The notes below the pieces were generated by a model. It was not told the DNA's origin, did not search any database, and worked only from the letters and a program-made list of their open reading frames with translations. The position numbers and the translations under genes are program-made. A stretch of DNA of 64,000 nucleotides, taken from assembly GCF_018638295.1 (NCBI RefSeq), contig NZ_JABTTS010000002.1, positions 186,001 to 250,000 of the forward strand, read 5' to 3'. The stretch is from Streptomyces sp. CHD11. Lineage in GTDB: Bacteria; Actinomycetota; Actinomycetes; Streptomycetales; Streptomycetaceae. Below are positions 33,745 to 42,262 of the stretch, one piece after another (within the stretch, counting starts at the first letter, position 1; each line of letters opens with the position of its first letter).

Positions 33745-34200
33745 ATGCACGTGCGTGCACAGAGGATGCTCGTCGGAGTCACCACCGCGGTGGTGCTGGC
33801 CGCCGGCAGCGTGGCGACCGCAGGCACCAGCTTCGCGGCCTCCGCGCCGGCCGCCGAGACCGTGACAAGCGCCGGCTCCGTGGCCGCGGCCCAGGTGGTC
33901 AACCTCGGCCTGACCATCGCGGAGGCCAAGAACCTGCAGCGCGGACTCAAGGCGAGGTGGGGCTACACCGGAGCGATCGACGGACAGCTCGGACCGGAGA
34001 GCTGGAAGGCCAACCAGCGTGCGTTCAAGGCGGAATACGGTTACACCGGTCCGATCGACGGAATCGTCGGACCGGGCACGATATCCGCGATGCAGCGCGG
34101 TCTGAAGCAGCTCGGTTACTACACCGGGGCCATCGACGGGATCGCCGGCCCGGCGACCCAGGCCGCTCTGAAGAAGTACGTCAACGCACACGACTGGTGA
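33745..34200 (+). CDS. Secreted peptidoglycan-binding protein
   Basis: Protein of 151 aa. Signal peptide MHVRAQRMLVGVTTAVVLAA with AFA-type cleavage near SFAASA (about residue 32). The rest is two to three short repeats of the type LQRGLKARWGYTGAIDGQLG, KAEYGYTGPIDGIVGPGTIS and LKQLGYYTGAIDGIAGPATQ, PG_binding_1 modules that bind the cell wall. No catalytic domain. RBS AGGAGAGG before ATG. Confidence 0.88.
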   Translation: MHVRAQRMLVGVTTAVVLAAGSVATAGTSFAASAPAAETVTSAGSVAAAQVVNLGLTIAEAKNLQRGLKARWGYTGAIDGQLGPESWKANQRAFKAEYGYTGPIDGIVGPGTISAMQRGLKQLGYYTGAIDGIAGPATQAALKKYVNAHDW

Positions 34201-34229
34201 CGTGTGAGGTCGCTTCGGCGACCCACTGT

Positions 34230-34257
34230 CCGGGCGCCGCTGACGGGGGGCGCCCGG
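34230..34257 (+). terminator. Rho-independent-type hairpin after peptidoglycan-binding gene
   Basis: CCGGGCGCC (34230-34238) pairs with GGCGCCCGG (34249-34257), 9-bp stem, 10-base loop, 30 bp after the stop codon. No T-run, as is usual in Streptomyces. Confidence 0.65.
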
Positions 34258-34371
34258 GCGGATGCCCTGCGCGATGGCCCGGCAGGGCTCACGAGGGGGC
34301 GCGGCAGCATGGCTGACGTGTCCCCTCGCACCCGTCCCGACAGCCCGTGCGGGACCGGTGCTGCACCCCTC

Positions 34372-34980
34372 TCAAGGCGTCAGCGCATCCCGCCGGTTTG
34401 GATCACGGCGGAAGAGGAACGCCGCCGTCACTCCCGCCGCCAGGCCGATCAGGTGGCCCTGCCAGCTGACGCCGGACTGGGTCGGGGCGAGGCCCGCGAG
34501 GATGGAGCCGCCCCAGACCGCGGCCACCAGGACGCCGGCCAGGATTCCCAGCGGGCGCCGCTCGACGAAGCCGCTGACCAGCAGGAAGCCGAAGAGGCCG
34601 AAGATCAGGCCGGAGGCGCCCGCGGTGTTGGTGTGCTGCGGGGATATGAGCCACACGCCCAGACCGTCGGCCACGACGATCAGCGCGCAGACGGCGAGGA
34701 ACCGGCGTATCCCCCCGAGCGCCGCCAGGAAGCCGAGCACCAGCAGCGGCACGCTGTTGGCGGCCACATGGGCGAAGCCGAAGTGGAGGAAGGCGGCCGG
34801 GACGATGTCGACCAGCTCGGACGGGGTGCGCGGCACGACGCCGTGGTCGTCCAGCGCGTGTCCGGTGGCCACGTCGATCACTTCGAGCAGCCACAGCAGG
34901 GCCACCCAGCCCACCATCAGCTTGGCCGCGGTCCTCACCCGGTCACCCTGTGACCACTCCGGACGCCAGCCCGACATCAT
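34372..34980 (-). CDS. Rhomboid-family intramembrane serine protease
   Basis: Protein of 202 aa with six hydrophobic helices. Catalytic Ser in TAGASGLIFGLFGFLLVS (GxSG type) and catalytic His in GHLIGLAAGVTAAF; the loop element HFGFAHVAANSVPLLVLG supplies the HxxxN motif. It cleaves membrane proteins within the bilayer; its targets are unknown. Divergent and overlapping the open frame upstream of ubiX. Confidence 0.92.
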   Translation of the reverse strand: MMSGWRPEWSQGDRVRTAAKLMVGWVALLWLLEVIDVATGHALDDHGVVPRTPSELVDIVPAAFLHFGFAHVAANSVPLLVLGFLAALGGIRRFLAVCALIVVADGLGVWLISPQHTNTAGASGLIFGLFGFLLVSGFVERRPLGILAGVLVAAVWGGSILAGLAPTQSGVSWQGHLIGLAAGVTAAFLFRRDPNRRDALTP

Positions 34981-35062
34981 CCACCCCCTCCGCCGCCGTC
35001 GGCCCGTTCTCCTTGAGGAACGCCCGGCCCCCCTTGCCCGGTTCCCTCCCCGTGACTCCCGA

Positions 35063-35068
35063 TAGGCT
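35063..35068 (+). promoter_or_regulatory. -10 element of leaderless ubiX transcript
   Basis: TAGGCT ends 7 bp before GTG 35076 with no ribosome-binding site between. This supports GTG 35076 as start rather than the longer open frame to 34950, which is Pro/Ser-rich and overlaps the rhomboid gene. Confidence 0.6.
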
Positions 35069-35075
35069 CGGTGTC

Positions 35076-35765
35076 GTGAACCCAGTCAAGCCAGGAGAGA
35101 CGCGGCGTACGCCTTGGATCGTAGGGGTCTCCGGCGCTTCCGGCACCCCGTATGCCGCGTCGGTGCTGCGGGCGCTGCTCGCCGCCGGTGAGAGCGTCGA
35201 TCTCGTCGTCAGCCGGGCCTCGCGGCTCACCCTGCTGGACGAGACCGGCATCGCCTTCCGTGACGCCCACTGGCGCGACGACCTGCGGCAATGGCTGTCC
35301 CGTGGGGCGGACGGGAAGCCGGACACCTTCACCGCCGACCTCGACCTCGACGGCGTACGGCACTGGGCCGCCGGCGACCTCGCGGCCGGGCCGTCCTCGG
35401 GGTCGTACCCGAGCAAGGGCATGCTGATCGTGCCCGCCTCCACGGCCTGTGTGGCCGGGGTGGCGCTCGGCCTGTCCAAGGACCTGCTGCAGCGGGTGGC
35501 GAGCGTGACCCTGAAGGAGTCGCGCACGCTGGTGGTGGCCGTGCGGGAGACCCCGCTGAACGGCCAGACCCTGCGGCACCTGGTGACCCTGGACGACGCG
35601 GGCGCGAGCGTGGTGCCCGCCTCACCGGCCTTCTACGCGGGCGCGACGCACATCCAGGACCTGGTGGACTTCGTCGCCGGACGCGTACTCGACGCGGCGG
35701 GTGTGGAGCACCGGCTCTACCGCCGCTGGAAGGGCGGACTCGGCGGCGGATCCCGCACCGACTGA
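35076..35765 (+). CDS. mqnM: UbiX-family flavin prenyltransferase
   Basis: Protein of 229 aa making the prenylated FMN cofactor needed by the UbiD-type enzyme at 30677. FMN-binding start is IVGVSGASGTPYAASVLRAL. Later signatures are YPSKGMLIVPASTACVAGVA and VVAVRETPLNGQTLRHLVTL, the usual UbiX elements. GTG start chosen from the -10 hexamer seven bases upstream. The C-terminal Arg/Gly tail is unremarkable. Confidence 0.92.
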   Translation: MNPVKPGETRRTPWIVGVSGASGTPYAASVLRALLAAGESVDLVVSRASRLTLLDETGIAFRDAHWRDDLRQWLSRGADGKPDTFTADLDLDGVRHWAAGDLAAGPSSGSYPSKGMLIVPASTACVAGVALGLSKDLLQRVASVTLKESRTLVVAVRETPLNGQTLRHLVTLDDAGASVVPASPAFYAGATHIQDLVDFVAGRVLDAAGVEHRLYRRWKGGLGGGSRTD

Positions 35766-35893
35766 ACACCTCACCCCCGCGACGGGCGGCCCCCGGCGAG
35801 CACCGCGGTACCGGGCCGCACGGCAGCACCGGCACAGCAGCACCACCCTCTTCAAGAACGTTCGTACCTCTTCAGTGGAAGGCTTCGATTCGA

Positions 35894-36352
35894 ATGGACG
35901 CGGTGGACAGGCAGCTCATCCAGGCCCTGAGAGAGAACGGCCGGGCCTCGTACGCGGAGCTGGGGCGCCTCGTCGGGCTGTCGGGGCCCAGTGTCACCGA
36001 CCGCATCAACCGGCTGGAGGCGGCCGGTGTCATCACCGGCTACCGCGCCACGGTGGACGCCGCCTCGCTCGGTCTCGGGGTCACCGCCCTGATCGGCATC
36101 TCGCTCTCCGACGCCGCCGACCACGAGGACGTGGCGCAACGGCTGAAGGATCTCGGCGAGATCGAGGACTGCTGGTTCATCGCCGGCGACGACTCCTTCA
36201 TGCTCAAGGTGCGGGCGAGTGACGTGGACGGTCTGGAGAGGACCATCCGCCGGCTCTCCGGCACCAAGGGCGTCTCCCGGACCCGTACGACGATCGTGCT
36301 GTCCACCAAGTGGGAGAACCGCGTGGGGGAGCTGCCCGAAGAGGTGCAGTAG
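35894..36352 (+). CDS. Lrp/AsnC-family transcriptional regulator
   Basis: Protein of 152 aa. HTH DRQLIQALRENGRASYAELG with recognition helix SGPSVTDRINRLEAAGVITG. RAM ligand domain afterwards (TALIGISLSDAADHEDVAQR; DCWFIAGDDSFMLKVRASDV). Sits between ubiX and mqnE, so control of menaquinone genes is possible but unproven. Starts with ATG 35894. Confidence 0.92.
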   Translation: MDAVDRQLIQALRENGRASYAELGRLVGLSGPSVTDRINRLEAAGVITGYRATVDAASLGLGVTALIGISLSDAADHEDVAQRLKDLGEIEDCWFIAGDDSFMLKVRASDVDGLERTIRRLSGTKGVSRTRTTIVLSTKWENRVGELPEEVQ

Positions 36353-36476
36353 GCGCGGTGCGCAGCGCCGCCCGGGGCCCGAGCGCCCGGAGGGCGGGGG
36401 AGTACGGTGGGCGGGATCCGTCCGAGGCGGCCGGAGAGGCCGAAGCGGTCAAGAGGCCGAGGAAAAGAGGAGCGGC

Positions 36477-37640
36477 ATGGATGTCGGGCTCAAGCGCGAG
36501 CTGGAGGAGAAGATCGGGGCGGGCGAGCGCCTGACCCGTGAGGACGGCATCGCGCTGTACGAGTCGGACGACCTGGCCTGGCTGGGCGGGCTGGCGCACC
36601 AGGTGCGGACGCGGCTGAACGGTGACGTCGTGCACTTCAACGTCAACCGCCACCTCAACATGACCAACGTGTGCACCGCCTCCTGCGCCTACTGCTCCTT
36701 CCAGCGCAAGCCGGGGGAGAAGGACGCGTACACGATGCGCATCGAGGAGGCGGTGAAGCTCGCGCAGGAGATGGAGTCGGAGAACCTGACCGAGCTGCAC
36801 ATCGTCAACGGGCTGCACCCCAGCCTGCCGTGGCGCTACTACCCGCGCTCGCTGCGGGAGCTGAAGGCCGCGCTGCCGGACGTCTCGCTCAAGGCGTTCA
36901 CCGCCACCGAGATCCACCACTTCGAGACCATCTCCGGCATGTCCGCCTCCGAGATCCTCGACGAGCTGATCGACGCCGGCCTGGAATCCCTCACCGGCGG
37001 CGGCGCGGAGATCTTCGACTGGGAGGTGCGGCAGCACATCGTCGACCACCGCACCCACTGGGAGGACTGGTCGCGCATCCACCGGCTGGCGCACGAGAAG
37101 GGGCTCAGGACCCCGTGCACCATGCTGTACGGCCACATCGAGGAGCCCCGCCACCGCGTGGACCACGTGCTGCGGCTGCGTGAACTCCAGGACGAGACCG
37201 GCGGCTTCCAGGTCTTCATCCCGCTGCGCTACCAGCACGACTTCGTGGACGTGAAGGACGGCAAGGTACGCAACCGGCTCCAGGCCCGGACCCAGATGGC
37301 GACCGGGGCGGAAGCCCTGAAGACCTTCGCCGTGTCGCGGCTGCTCTTCGACAACGTGCCGCATGTGAAGGTCTTCTGGGTGATGCACGGTGTCCAGACG
37401 GCGCAGCTGGCCCTCCAGCACGGCGCCGACGACATGGACGGCTCGGTCGTCGAGTACAAGATCACGCACGACGCGGACAACTACGGCACGCCGAACAAGC
37501 TGACGCGCGAGGACCTGCTGGACCTGATCCGGGACGCCGGGTTCCGGCCGGTGGAGCGGAACACGCGGTACGAGATCATCCGCGAGTACGACGGCGCGGA
37601 CCCGGCACGCCGGGAGTCGCCGCAGCCGATGCGGGTGTGA
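36477..37640 (+). CDS. mqnE: Aminofutalosine synthase, radical SAM
   Basis: Protein of 387 aa. Joins SAM-derived adenosyl to 3-enolpyruvyl-benzoate, giving aminodeoxyfutalosine. The [4Fe-4S] triad is C66-x3-C70-x2-C73 in NVCTASCAYCSF, followed by the GGG-type SAM region (ELHIVNGLHPSLPWRYYPRS). Motif GLESLTGGGAEIFDWEVRQH separates it from MqnC. GAGGAG precedes ATG 36477. Followed by a strong hairpin. Confidence 0.96.
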   Translation: MDVGLKRELEEKIGAGERLTREDGIALYESDDLAWLGGLAHQVRTRLNGDVVHFNVNRHLNMTNVCTASCAYCSFQRKPGEKDAYTMRIEEAVKLAQEMESENLTELHIVNGLHPSLPWRYYPRSLRELKAALPDVSLKAFTATEIHHFETISGMSASEILDELIDAGLESLTGGGAEIFDWEVRQHIVDHRTHWEDWSRIHRLAHEKGLRTPCTMLYGHIEEPRHRVDHVLRLRELQDETGGFQVFIPLRYQHDFVDVKDGKVRNRLQARTQMATGAEALKTFAVSRLLFDNVPHVKVFWVMHGVQTAQLALQHGADDMDGSVVEYKITHDADNYGTPNKLTREDLLDLIRDAGFRPVERNTRYEIIREYDGADPARRESPQPMRV

Positions 37641-37645
37641 AAGGG

Positions 37646-37684
37646 CCGGGCCCCCGGGCCGGCTGCGGCCGCGTGGGGGCCCGG
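37646..37684 (+). terminator. Terminator hairpin after mqnE
   Basis: CCGGGCCCCC (37646-37655) pairs with GGGGGCCCGG (37675-37684), 10-bp stem with a 19-base loop that itself contains GGCTGCGGCC. Six bases after the stop codon. Confidence 0.75.
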
Positions 37685-37708
37685 TCGCGCGGTTCCCCGC
37701 GCCCCTTG
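37684..37708. repeat. Short Streptomyces-wide repeat
   Basis: GTCGCGCGGTTCCCCGCGCC followed by CCTTG is a variant of a 20-odd-base sequence that I recall in very many copies next to Streptomyces terminators. GCGCGG and CCGCGC flank TTCC, giving a small hairpin. Confidence 0.5.
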
Positions 37709-37769
37709 GGCCGCCCACCGGGTCGGTCATGGGCTGCGCGTGCACTGAAGTAATGGTTGGACTCGATTG

Positions 37770-38294
37770 ATGCCGCTTACCTTCACCTTCGATCCGGTCG
37801 TCACCCCCGAACTCCGCGACGGCCTTCTCGATCTGTGGGCCGAAGTCACCAACGCGGGCGGAGCGGTCGGCTTCGTGCCGCCGGTGACGCGGGAGGACAT
37901 CCGCCCCGGGCTGGTGCGGCAGTTGGTGTCGATGGCCGAGGAGCGCTCCCGGCTGCTCGTCGGGCACGACGAGGAGGGGCGGGTGGCGGCGACGGCGTTC
38001 CTCACCCTCAACACCCACCACCTGATGACCCACTGGATCTGGCTGTACACGGTGATGGTCCACCCCCGCCACCAGGGCCGGGGGTACGGCCGTGACCTGC
38101 TCGCCGCCGCCGAGCGGGCCGCCAGGACCCTCGACGGCGCGGAGGCGATACGGCTCACCTGTCGCGGCGGCCTCGGGCTGGAGCGCTTCTACGCCTCCTG
38201 CGGCTACAAGGAGGTCGGCCGGGTCCCGGGCGCCATCCGTGTGGCCCCCGGCGACGACCGGGACGACGTCATCATGCTCCTGCCGCTGACCTGA
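37770..38294 (+). CDS. GNAT-family N-acetyltransferase
   Basis: Protein of 174 aa. Motif A is TVMVHPRHQGRGYGRDLLAA (about 95-114), with late element LERFYASCGYKEVGRVPGAI. Substrate unknown. ATG at 37770; the preceding TTG could add one residue. Confidence 0.88.
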   Translation: MPLTFTFDPVVTPELRDGLLDLWAEVTNAGGAVGFVPPVTREDIRPGLVRQLVSMAEERSRLLVGHDEEGRVAATAFLTLNTHHLMTHWIWLYTVMVHPRHQGRGYGRDLLAAAERAARTLDGAEAIRLTCRGGLGLERFYASCGYKEVGRVPGAIRVAPGDDRDDVIMLLPLT

Positions 38295-38409
38295 GGCCGG
38301 TGCCGCCGGCCCGTACCCCGCTGAAAGATCCTCCGCCGGTCGTGCTTCACTGGACGTTGACATTGTCCCTTTGGGGCGTTCTGACCGTACGCAGGGAAGA
38401 GTGGATGAG

Positions 38410-38709
38410 ATGCTCCGCTACACGCTGATGCGCCTCGGGATCTTCGCGGGCTGCCTCGTGGTCGTCTGGGGCCTCGTCCACTCCGGCCTCGCCCCGCGCG
38501 GCCTCGGCGACTCCAACGGTCTGTGGATCATCGTGCTCGCCATGCTGATCTCCGCTCCGATCAGCCTCGTCGTACTCCGCAAGGAGCGTGACCGGGCCTC
38601 CGAGCGGATCGTGCGCCGGGTGGACCGCGCCAAGGTCAGCCTGGAGGCCAACCGCAGCATGGAGGACACGGCCGACGACTCCGCCCGCGCACAGGGCCAG
38701 GCTTCGTAA
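38410..38709 (+). CDS. DUF4229 membrane protein
   Basis: Protein of 99 aa. Two helices (LMRLGIFAGCLVVVWGLVHS; LWIIVLAMLISAPISLVVLR) precede a charged tail (KERDRASERIVRRVDRAKVS). This is the DUF4229 layout, conserved next to mqnE in Streptomyces. A TTGACA hexamer at 38357-38362 is a good -35 for it. Function unknown. Confidence 0.85.
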   Translation: MLRYTLMRLGIFAGCLVVVWGLVHSGLAPRGLGDSNGLWIIVLAMLISAPISLVVLRKERDRASERIVRRVDRAKVSLEANRSMEDTADDSARAQGQAS

Positions 38710-38813
38710 CGTCCGTCACAGCCACGCACCGCGCTTCGGCGCCCCGGGTCCGGCGAATCCCCTGGAAACCCGGGGCGCTTTGCGTTGTGTGGATGGATCA
38801 ACGCCCACGCCTG

Positions 38814-38856
38814 TCAAAGTAAGGCTTTGAGGATCTCAAAGCCCAGGTGTTACGGT
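38814..38856 (+). promoter_or_regulatory. Promoter with overlapping palindromic operator for dicarboxylate carrier
   Basis: GGCTTTGAG-GAT-CTCAAAGCC (38823-38843) is a perfect 9-bp inverted repeat. A further TCAAAG at 38814-38819 pairs with CTTTGA to make an overlapping second palindrome. The same bases contain -35 TTGAGG (38828-38833) and, exactly 17 bp on, -10 TACGGT (38851-38856). A repressor here would block the promoter. The next gene starts at 39032, leaving a leader of about 165 nt. Confidence 0.75.
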
Positions 38857-39031
38857 CTTCGGGTGAAGTCAGCAGCCGTGTTCCCCACGCCCCGGAGTGT
38901 TCCGCTCGTGGCGCGCCTGCATGTGGACCTCTGCCGCGTCACCTCCGCGAACTGTCGCCCCTGACGTTCCGCCGCGCACGAGTCCACGTCACCTTTCCCT
39001 CCGCGTCCCCGCGCGCCCCCCTCACCGGAGC

Positions 39032-40348
39032 ATGTCCGTGTCCACGAACACGCAGTTCAAGCTGCCCGTACGCGCGCCCTTCTGGGCCCAGATACTCGCC
39101 GGCCTCGTCCTCGGCGTCCTGCTCGGCTGGCTCGCCCGCAGCCAGGACGTCTCCTGGCTGGTCACCACTCTGGAGAAGGTCGGCGGCACCTTCATCGGCC
39201 TGCTGAAGCTCGCCGTCGCCCCGCTCGTCTTCTTCGCGATCCTGGTCTCCATCACCAACCTGCGGAAGGTCAACAACGCGGCCCGGCTGGCCTCGCGGAC
39301 CCTCCTCTGGTTCATGATCACGTCGCTGATCGCGGTGGCGATCGGCCTGGTCATCGGCCTGGTCACCAACCCGGGCGCCGGTACCGGCCTCACCCCGGCG
39401 GACGGCTCCGCACCGGAGAGGTCCGGCTCCTGGATCGACTTCCTGACCGGCATCGTGCCGACCGACGTGATCACGCCGTTCACCGAGCTGAACGTCCTGC
39501 AGATCGTCTTCATGGCCGCCGTCGCCGGTATCGCCGCCCTCCAGCTCGGTGAGAAGGCCCAGCCGATCCTCACCCTGAGCGAGTCCGTCCTCGAGCTCCT
39601 CCAGAAGGCCCTGTGGTGGGTCATCCGCCTCGCCCCGCTCGGCACCGTCGGCCTCATCGGCAACGCGATCGCCACCTACGGCTGGGACCTGATCGGCAAG
39701 TACGCCACCTTCACCGCCGACATCTACATCGGCTGCCTGATCGTCCTCTTCGGCGTCTACCCGGCGCTGCTCGCCACCGCCGCCAAGGTCAACCCCGTCC
39801 AGTTCTTCAAGGGCGCCTGGCCCGCGATCCAGCTGGCCTTCGTCTCCCGCTCGTCCGTCGGCACCATGCCGCTGACCCAGAGGGTCACCGAGCGCCTCGG
39901 TGTGCCGAAGGAGTACGCCTCCTTCGCCGTCCCGTTCGGCGCGACGACGAAGATGGACGGCTGCGCCGCGATCTACCCGGCCATCGCCGCGATCTTCGTC
40001 GCCCAGATCTTCGACGTCCCGCTGGGCGTCGGCGACTACCTGCTGATCGCGTTCGTCTCGGTCGTCGGCTCCGCCGCCACCGCGGGCCTCACCGGCGCGA
40101 CCGTCATGCTGACCCTCACCCTCTCCACCCTGGGCCTGCCCATGGAGGGCGTGGGCCTGCTCCTGGCCATCGACCCGATCCTCGACATGATCCGCACCGC
40201 GACCAACGTCGCCGGGCAAGCGCTCATACCGGTCGTCGTGTCCGCCCGTGAAGGGCTGCTGGACCGGAAGGCGTACGACTCCGTCCACGCCTCGCCGGTC
40301 GACGAGGCTTCCGCGGACGAGACGCGGCGGGTCCCCGCGGCGGCCTGA
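39032..40348 (+). CDS. Dicarboxylate/amino acid:cation symporter (DAACS family)
   Basis: Protein of 438 aa with the GltP/DctA fold: eight helices and two hairpins. Signatures are KLAVAPLVFFAILVSITNLR, the Ser-rich hairpin AFVSRSSVGTMPLTQRV, FAVPFGATTKMDGCAAIYPA (NMDGT-type cation site as KMDGC) and DPILDMIRTATNVAGQALIP. Imports C4-dicarboxylates or glutamate/aspartate with protons or sodium. Has its own regulated promoter. Confidence 0.92.
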   Translation: MSVSTNTQFKLPVRAPFWAQILAGLVLGVLLGWLARSQDVSWLVTTLEKVGGTFIGLLKLAVAPLVFFAILVSITNLRKVNNAARLASRTLLWFMITSLIAVAIGLVIGLVTNPGAGTGLTPADGSAPERSGSWIDFLTGIVPTDVITPFTELNVLQIVFMAAVAGIAALQLGEKAQPILTLSESVLELLQKALWWVIRLAPLGTVGLIGNAIATYGWDLIGKYATFTADIYIGCLIVLFGVYPALLATAAKVNPVQFFKGAWPAIQLAFVSRSSVGTMPLTQRVTERLGVPKEYASFAVPFGATTKMDGCAAIYPAIAAIFVAQIFDVPLGVGDYLLIAFVSVVGSAATAGLTGATVMLTLTLSTLGLPMEGVGLLLAIDPILDMIRTATNVAGQALIPVVVSAREGLLDRKAYDSVHASPVDEASADETRRVPAAA

Positions 40349-40454
40349 GAGTCCCCGTGCCCGGGTGAGGGGCGCTTCCCGGCAACCACCGGCAGGTGAC
40401 CGTTGCTGGGGGCGCCCCTTATCCCTGTCCCCCCGATGGTGTGGAATCACTGGA

Positions 40455-40498
40455 CCACGTGCATCGTGCGCAGCACGCGCACCCTACGCATCACGTGG
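40455..40498. promoter_or_regulatory. Pair of inverted CACGTG boxes upstream of SPFH operon
   Basis: GGACCACGTG at 40452-40461 is mirrored by CACGTGGACC at 40492-40501 (9 of 10 on comparing arms), about 50 bp before the SPFH start. Could be a dimeric operator or a hairpin; no known regulator assigned. Confidence 0.4.
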
Positions 40499-40549
40499 AC
40501 CATGAGGGTGATCCGGCAGGGATCAGCACCACACGCGAAGGGGGAACCC

Positions 40550-42262
40550 ATGGCACGTACGCGGGCGCAGAGCCTACGCAGCGTCGCCGAGGCGGTCGCG
40601 TCCGGCACCGATCCGCGAGCGGCGGCCCAGGACGAGCTGCGCCGCCGCGTCGGAGGCGGCGGCACGTCGTCGCGGGGCGGCGAAGAGGACCGGGGCGGAC
40701 GTCAGGAGACCGAGGGCGAGGGGATGGACCCCGCCGACTTCCCGGCGGCCCGGGAACAGGACGGGGGCTCCGTCGACACCGTCATGCGGCAGAAGACGGT
40801 GCCGCTGGACGAGGCCGGGGAGGCACTCGGCCGCAGTGAGCAGCTGCGCGAGGACGGCGAGCTGGTGCACGCCATCTGCCCGATGGTGATGCCCAGGGGC
40901 CGCTCGCTGCTGTCCATGCTGCCCGTGCTGTCGCTGCTGGTGATCGGTGCCGTGGGCGCGTCGGTGGTGTCGGCGACCGGGAGCGACGGGCTCACCAACC
41001 CGCTGTTCGGACTGCACTACTGGGTCATCGCGCTGCTCGCCGTCGCGTTCGTGTGGTGGCGGCAGGGCCTGGTCATGGTGCCGGACGGCTGTCAGGCGAT
41101 GATCACCCGGTTCGGCAAGCTGGAGAAGGTCGTCGGACCCGGCCGGGTCACGCTGCTCAGCCCCTGGAAGCGGGTGTCGTACATCGTCAACACGGTCCGC
41201 GAGTACCCGTTCAACGCGCCGGTGCGCGAGGCCCCGACCAAGGGCGGGGTCAAGGCGTCCATCGACCTGTTCATCCAGTTCCGGATCAGCGACCCGGTGG
41301 AGTTCGTCTACACGCTCGGTGCGGTGCGCGGGTTCGAGGAGAAGCTGGGCAACGCCGTCAGCGAGACCATCCGCAGCCTGATCTACGAGCAGGAGGCGTC
41401 CGGGATCTACGACATGGTCGGTGAGGACAGCGGCCGTCTGCTGGAGCAGCTCAACCAGCAGTTCCGTCCCGCGGTGGAGCTGACCAACGCCAACATCACG
41501 CACGCCGAGCCGGCGGACCGGCGCTACCGGATGGACCTGGCCGCCCCCGAGATGGTCCGCATGGCCAAGGAGGCGTACACCCACGAGTACGCGCTCCAGC
41601 TGCGCAAGGAGCAGGACGAGGGCGACCTGAGCAAGGAGCTCGCCTCGAGCCAGGAGACGCTCTCCGCGATCCAGGCCGACATCGCCCAGTACCAGGCGCA
41701 GATGGACACCGCCGTGGAGCGCGAGACCAACCGCGCCGAGGCGCTGGCCCGCCAGCGCTATGTCCAGGCGGAGTCGGAGGCCAAGGCCAACGCGGCGCTG
41801 CTGGAGGCGCAGGCCCTCGACATCCGCGCGGTGACCGCCGCGCAGGCGCCGGAGATCCTCGAGTACCGCTATCAGCAGCAGGTCCTCGACACCCTGGAGC
41901 AGGTCGCCGACCATCTGCCCCGCCTGGTGCGGATCGGCGGGGTGGACGGTACCGGGGCGGCCGGGATCGACTTCCTTGAGCTGGCCCGTGAGCTGGTCGG
42001 CGAGCGCGGGGCCGAGCTGTTCTCCGAGGAGGACATGGCCGCCGTACGGGGCCGGCTGACGGAGGTGTCGGAGCGGATCGCCGCCCGCGAGGAGGAGATC
42101 GGCGAGCTGCTGGCGGCCGAGCGGCCGACGGTGCCGCAGGCGCCGGAGGCCGCCGGTGCGGGCAGGGCGCCCGAGGGCGTGGTGGCGGGCGATGTGCCCG
42201 GGGCCGCCGGGAGCGCCGCAGCCGGTGATGTGCACGAGTCCGCCGAGGAGGACCTGAGTTGA
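40550..42262 (+). CDS. SPFH/band-7 domain membrane protein, long form
   Basis: Protein of 570 aa. A disordered charged head (about 1-115) leads to two hydrophobic segments (LLSMLPVLSLLVIGAVGASV; YWVIALLAVAFVWWRQGLVM). The SPFH core (GCQAMITRFGKLEKVVGPGR; KASIDLFIQFRISDPVEFVY) follows, then a long coiled coil (QLRKEQDEGDLSKELASSQE; RETNRAEALARQRYVQAESE) and an Ala/Gly-rich tail. Expected to oligomerise as a membrane scaffold. Its stop overlaps the start of a second SPFH gene, suggesting a hetero-oligomer. Confidence 0.9.
   Translation: MARTRAQSLRSVAEAVASGTDPRAAAQDELRRRVGGGGTSSRGGEEDRGGRQETEGEGMDPADFPAAREQDGGSVDTVMRQKTVPLDEAGEALGRSEQLREDGELVHAICPMVMPRGRSLLSMLPVLSLLVIGAVGASVVSATGSDGLTNPLFGLHYWVIALLAVAFVWWRQGLVMVPDGCQAMITRFGKLEKVVGPGRVTLLSPWKRVSYIVNTVREYPFNAPVREAPTKGGVKASIDLFIQFRISDPVEFVYTLGAVRGFEEKLGNAVSETIRSLIYEQEASGIYDMVGEDSGRLLEQLNQQFRPAVELTNANITHAEPADRRYRMDLAAPEMVRMAKEAYTHEYALQLRKEQDEGDLSKELASSQETLSAIQADIAQYQAQMDTAVERETNRAEALARQRYVQAESEAKANAALLEAQALDIRAVTAAQAPEILEYRYQQQVLDTLEQVADHLPRLVRIGGVDGTGAAGIDFLELARELVGERGAELFSEEDMAAVRGRLTEVSERIAAREEEIGELLAAERPTVPQAPEAAGAGRAPEGVVAGDVPGAAGSAAAGDVHESAEEDLS

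Noticed and set aside
34950..35075. 42-residue extension of the UbiX protein
   Set aside because: Pro/Ser-rich, overlaps the divergent rhomboid gene, and a -10 hexamer lies just before GTG 35076.
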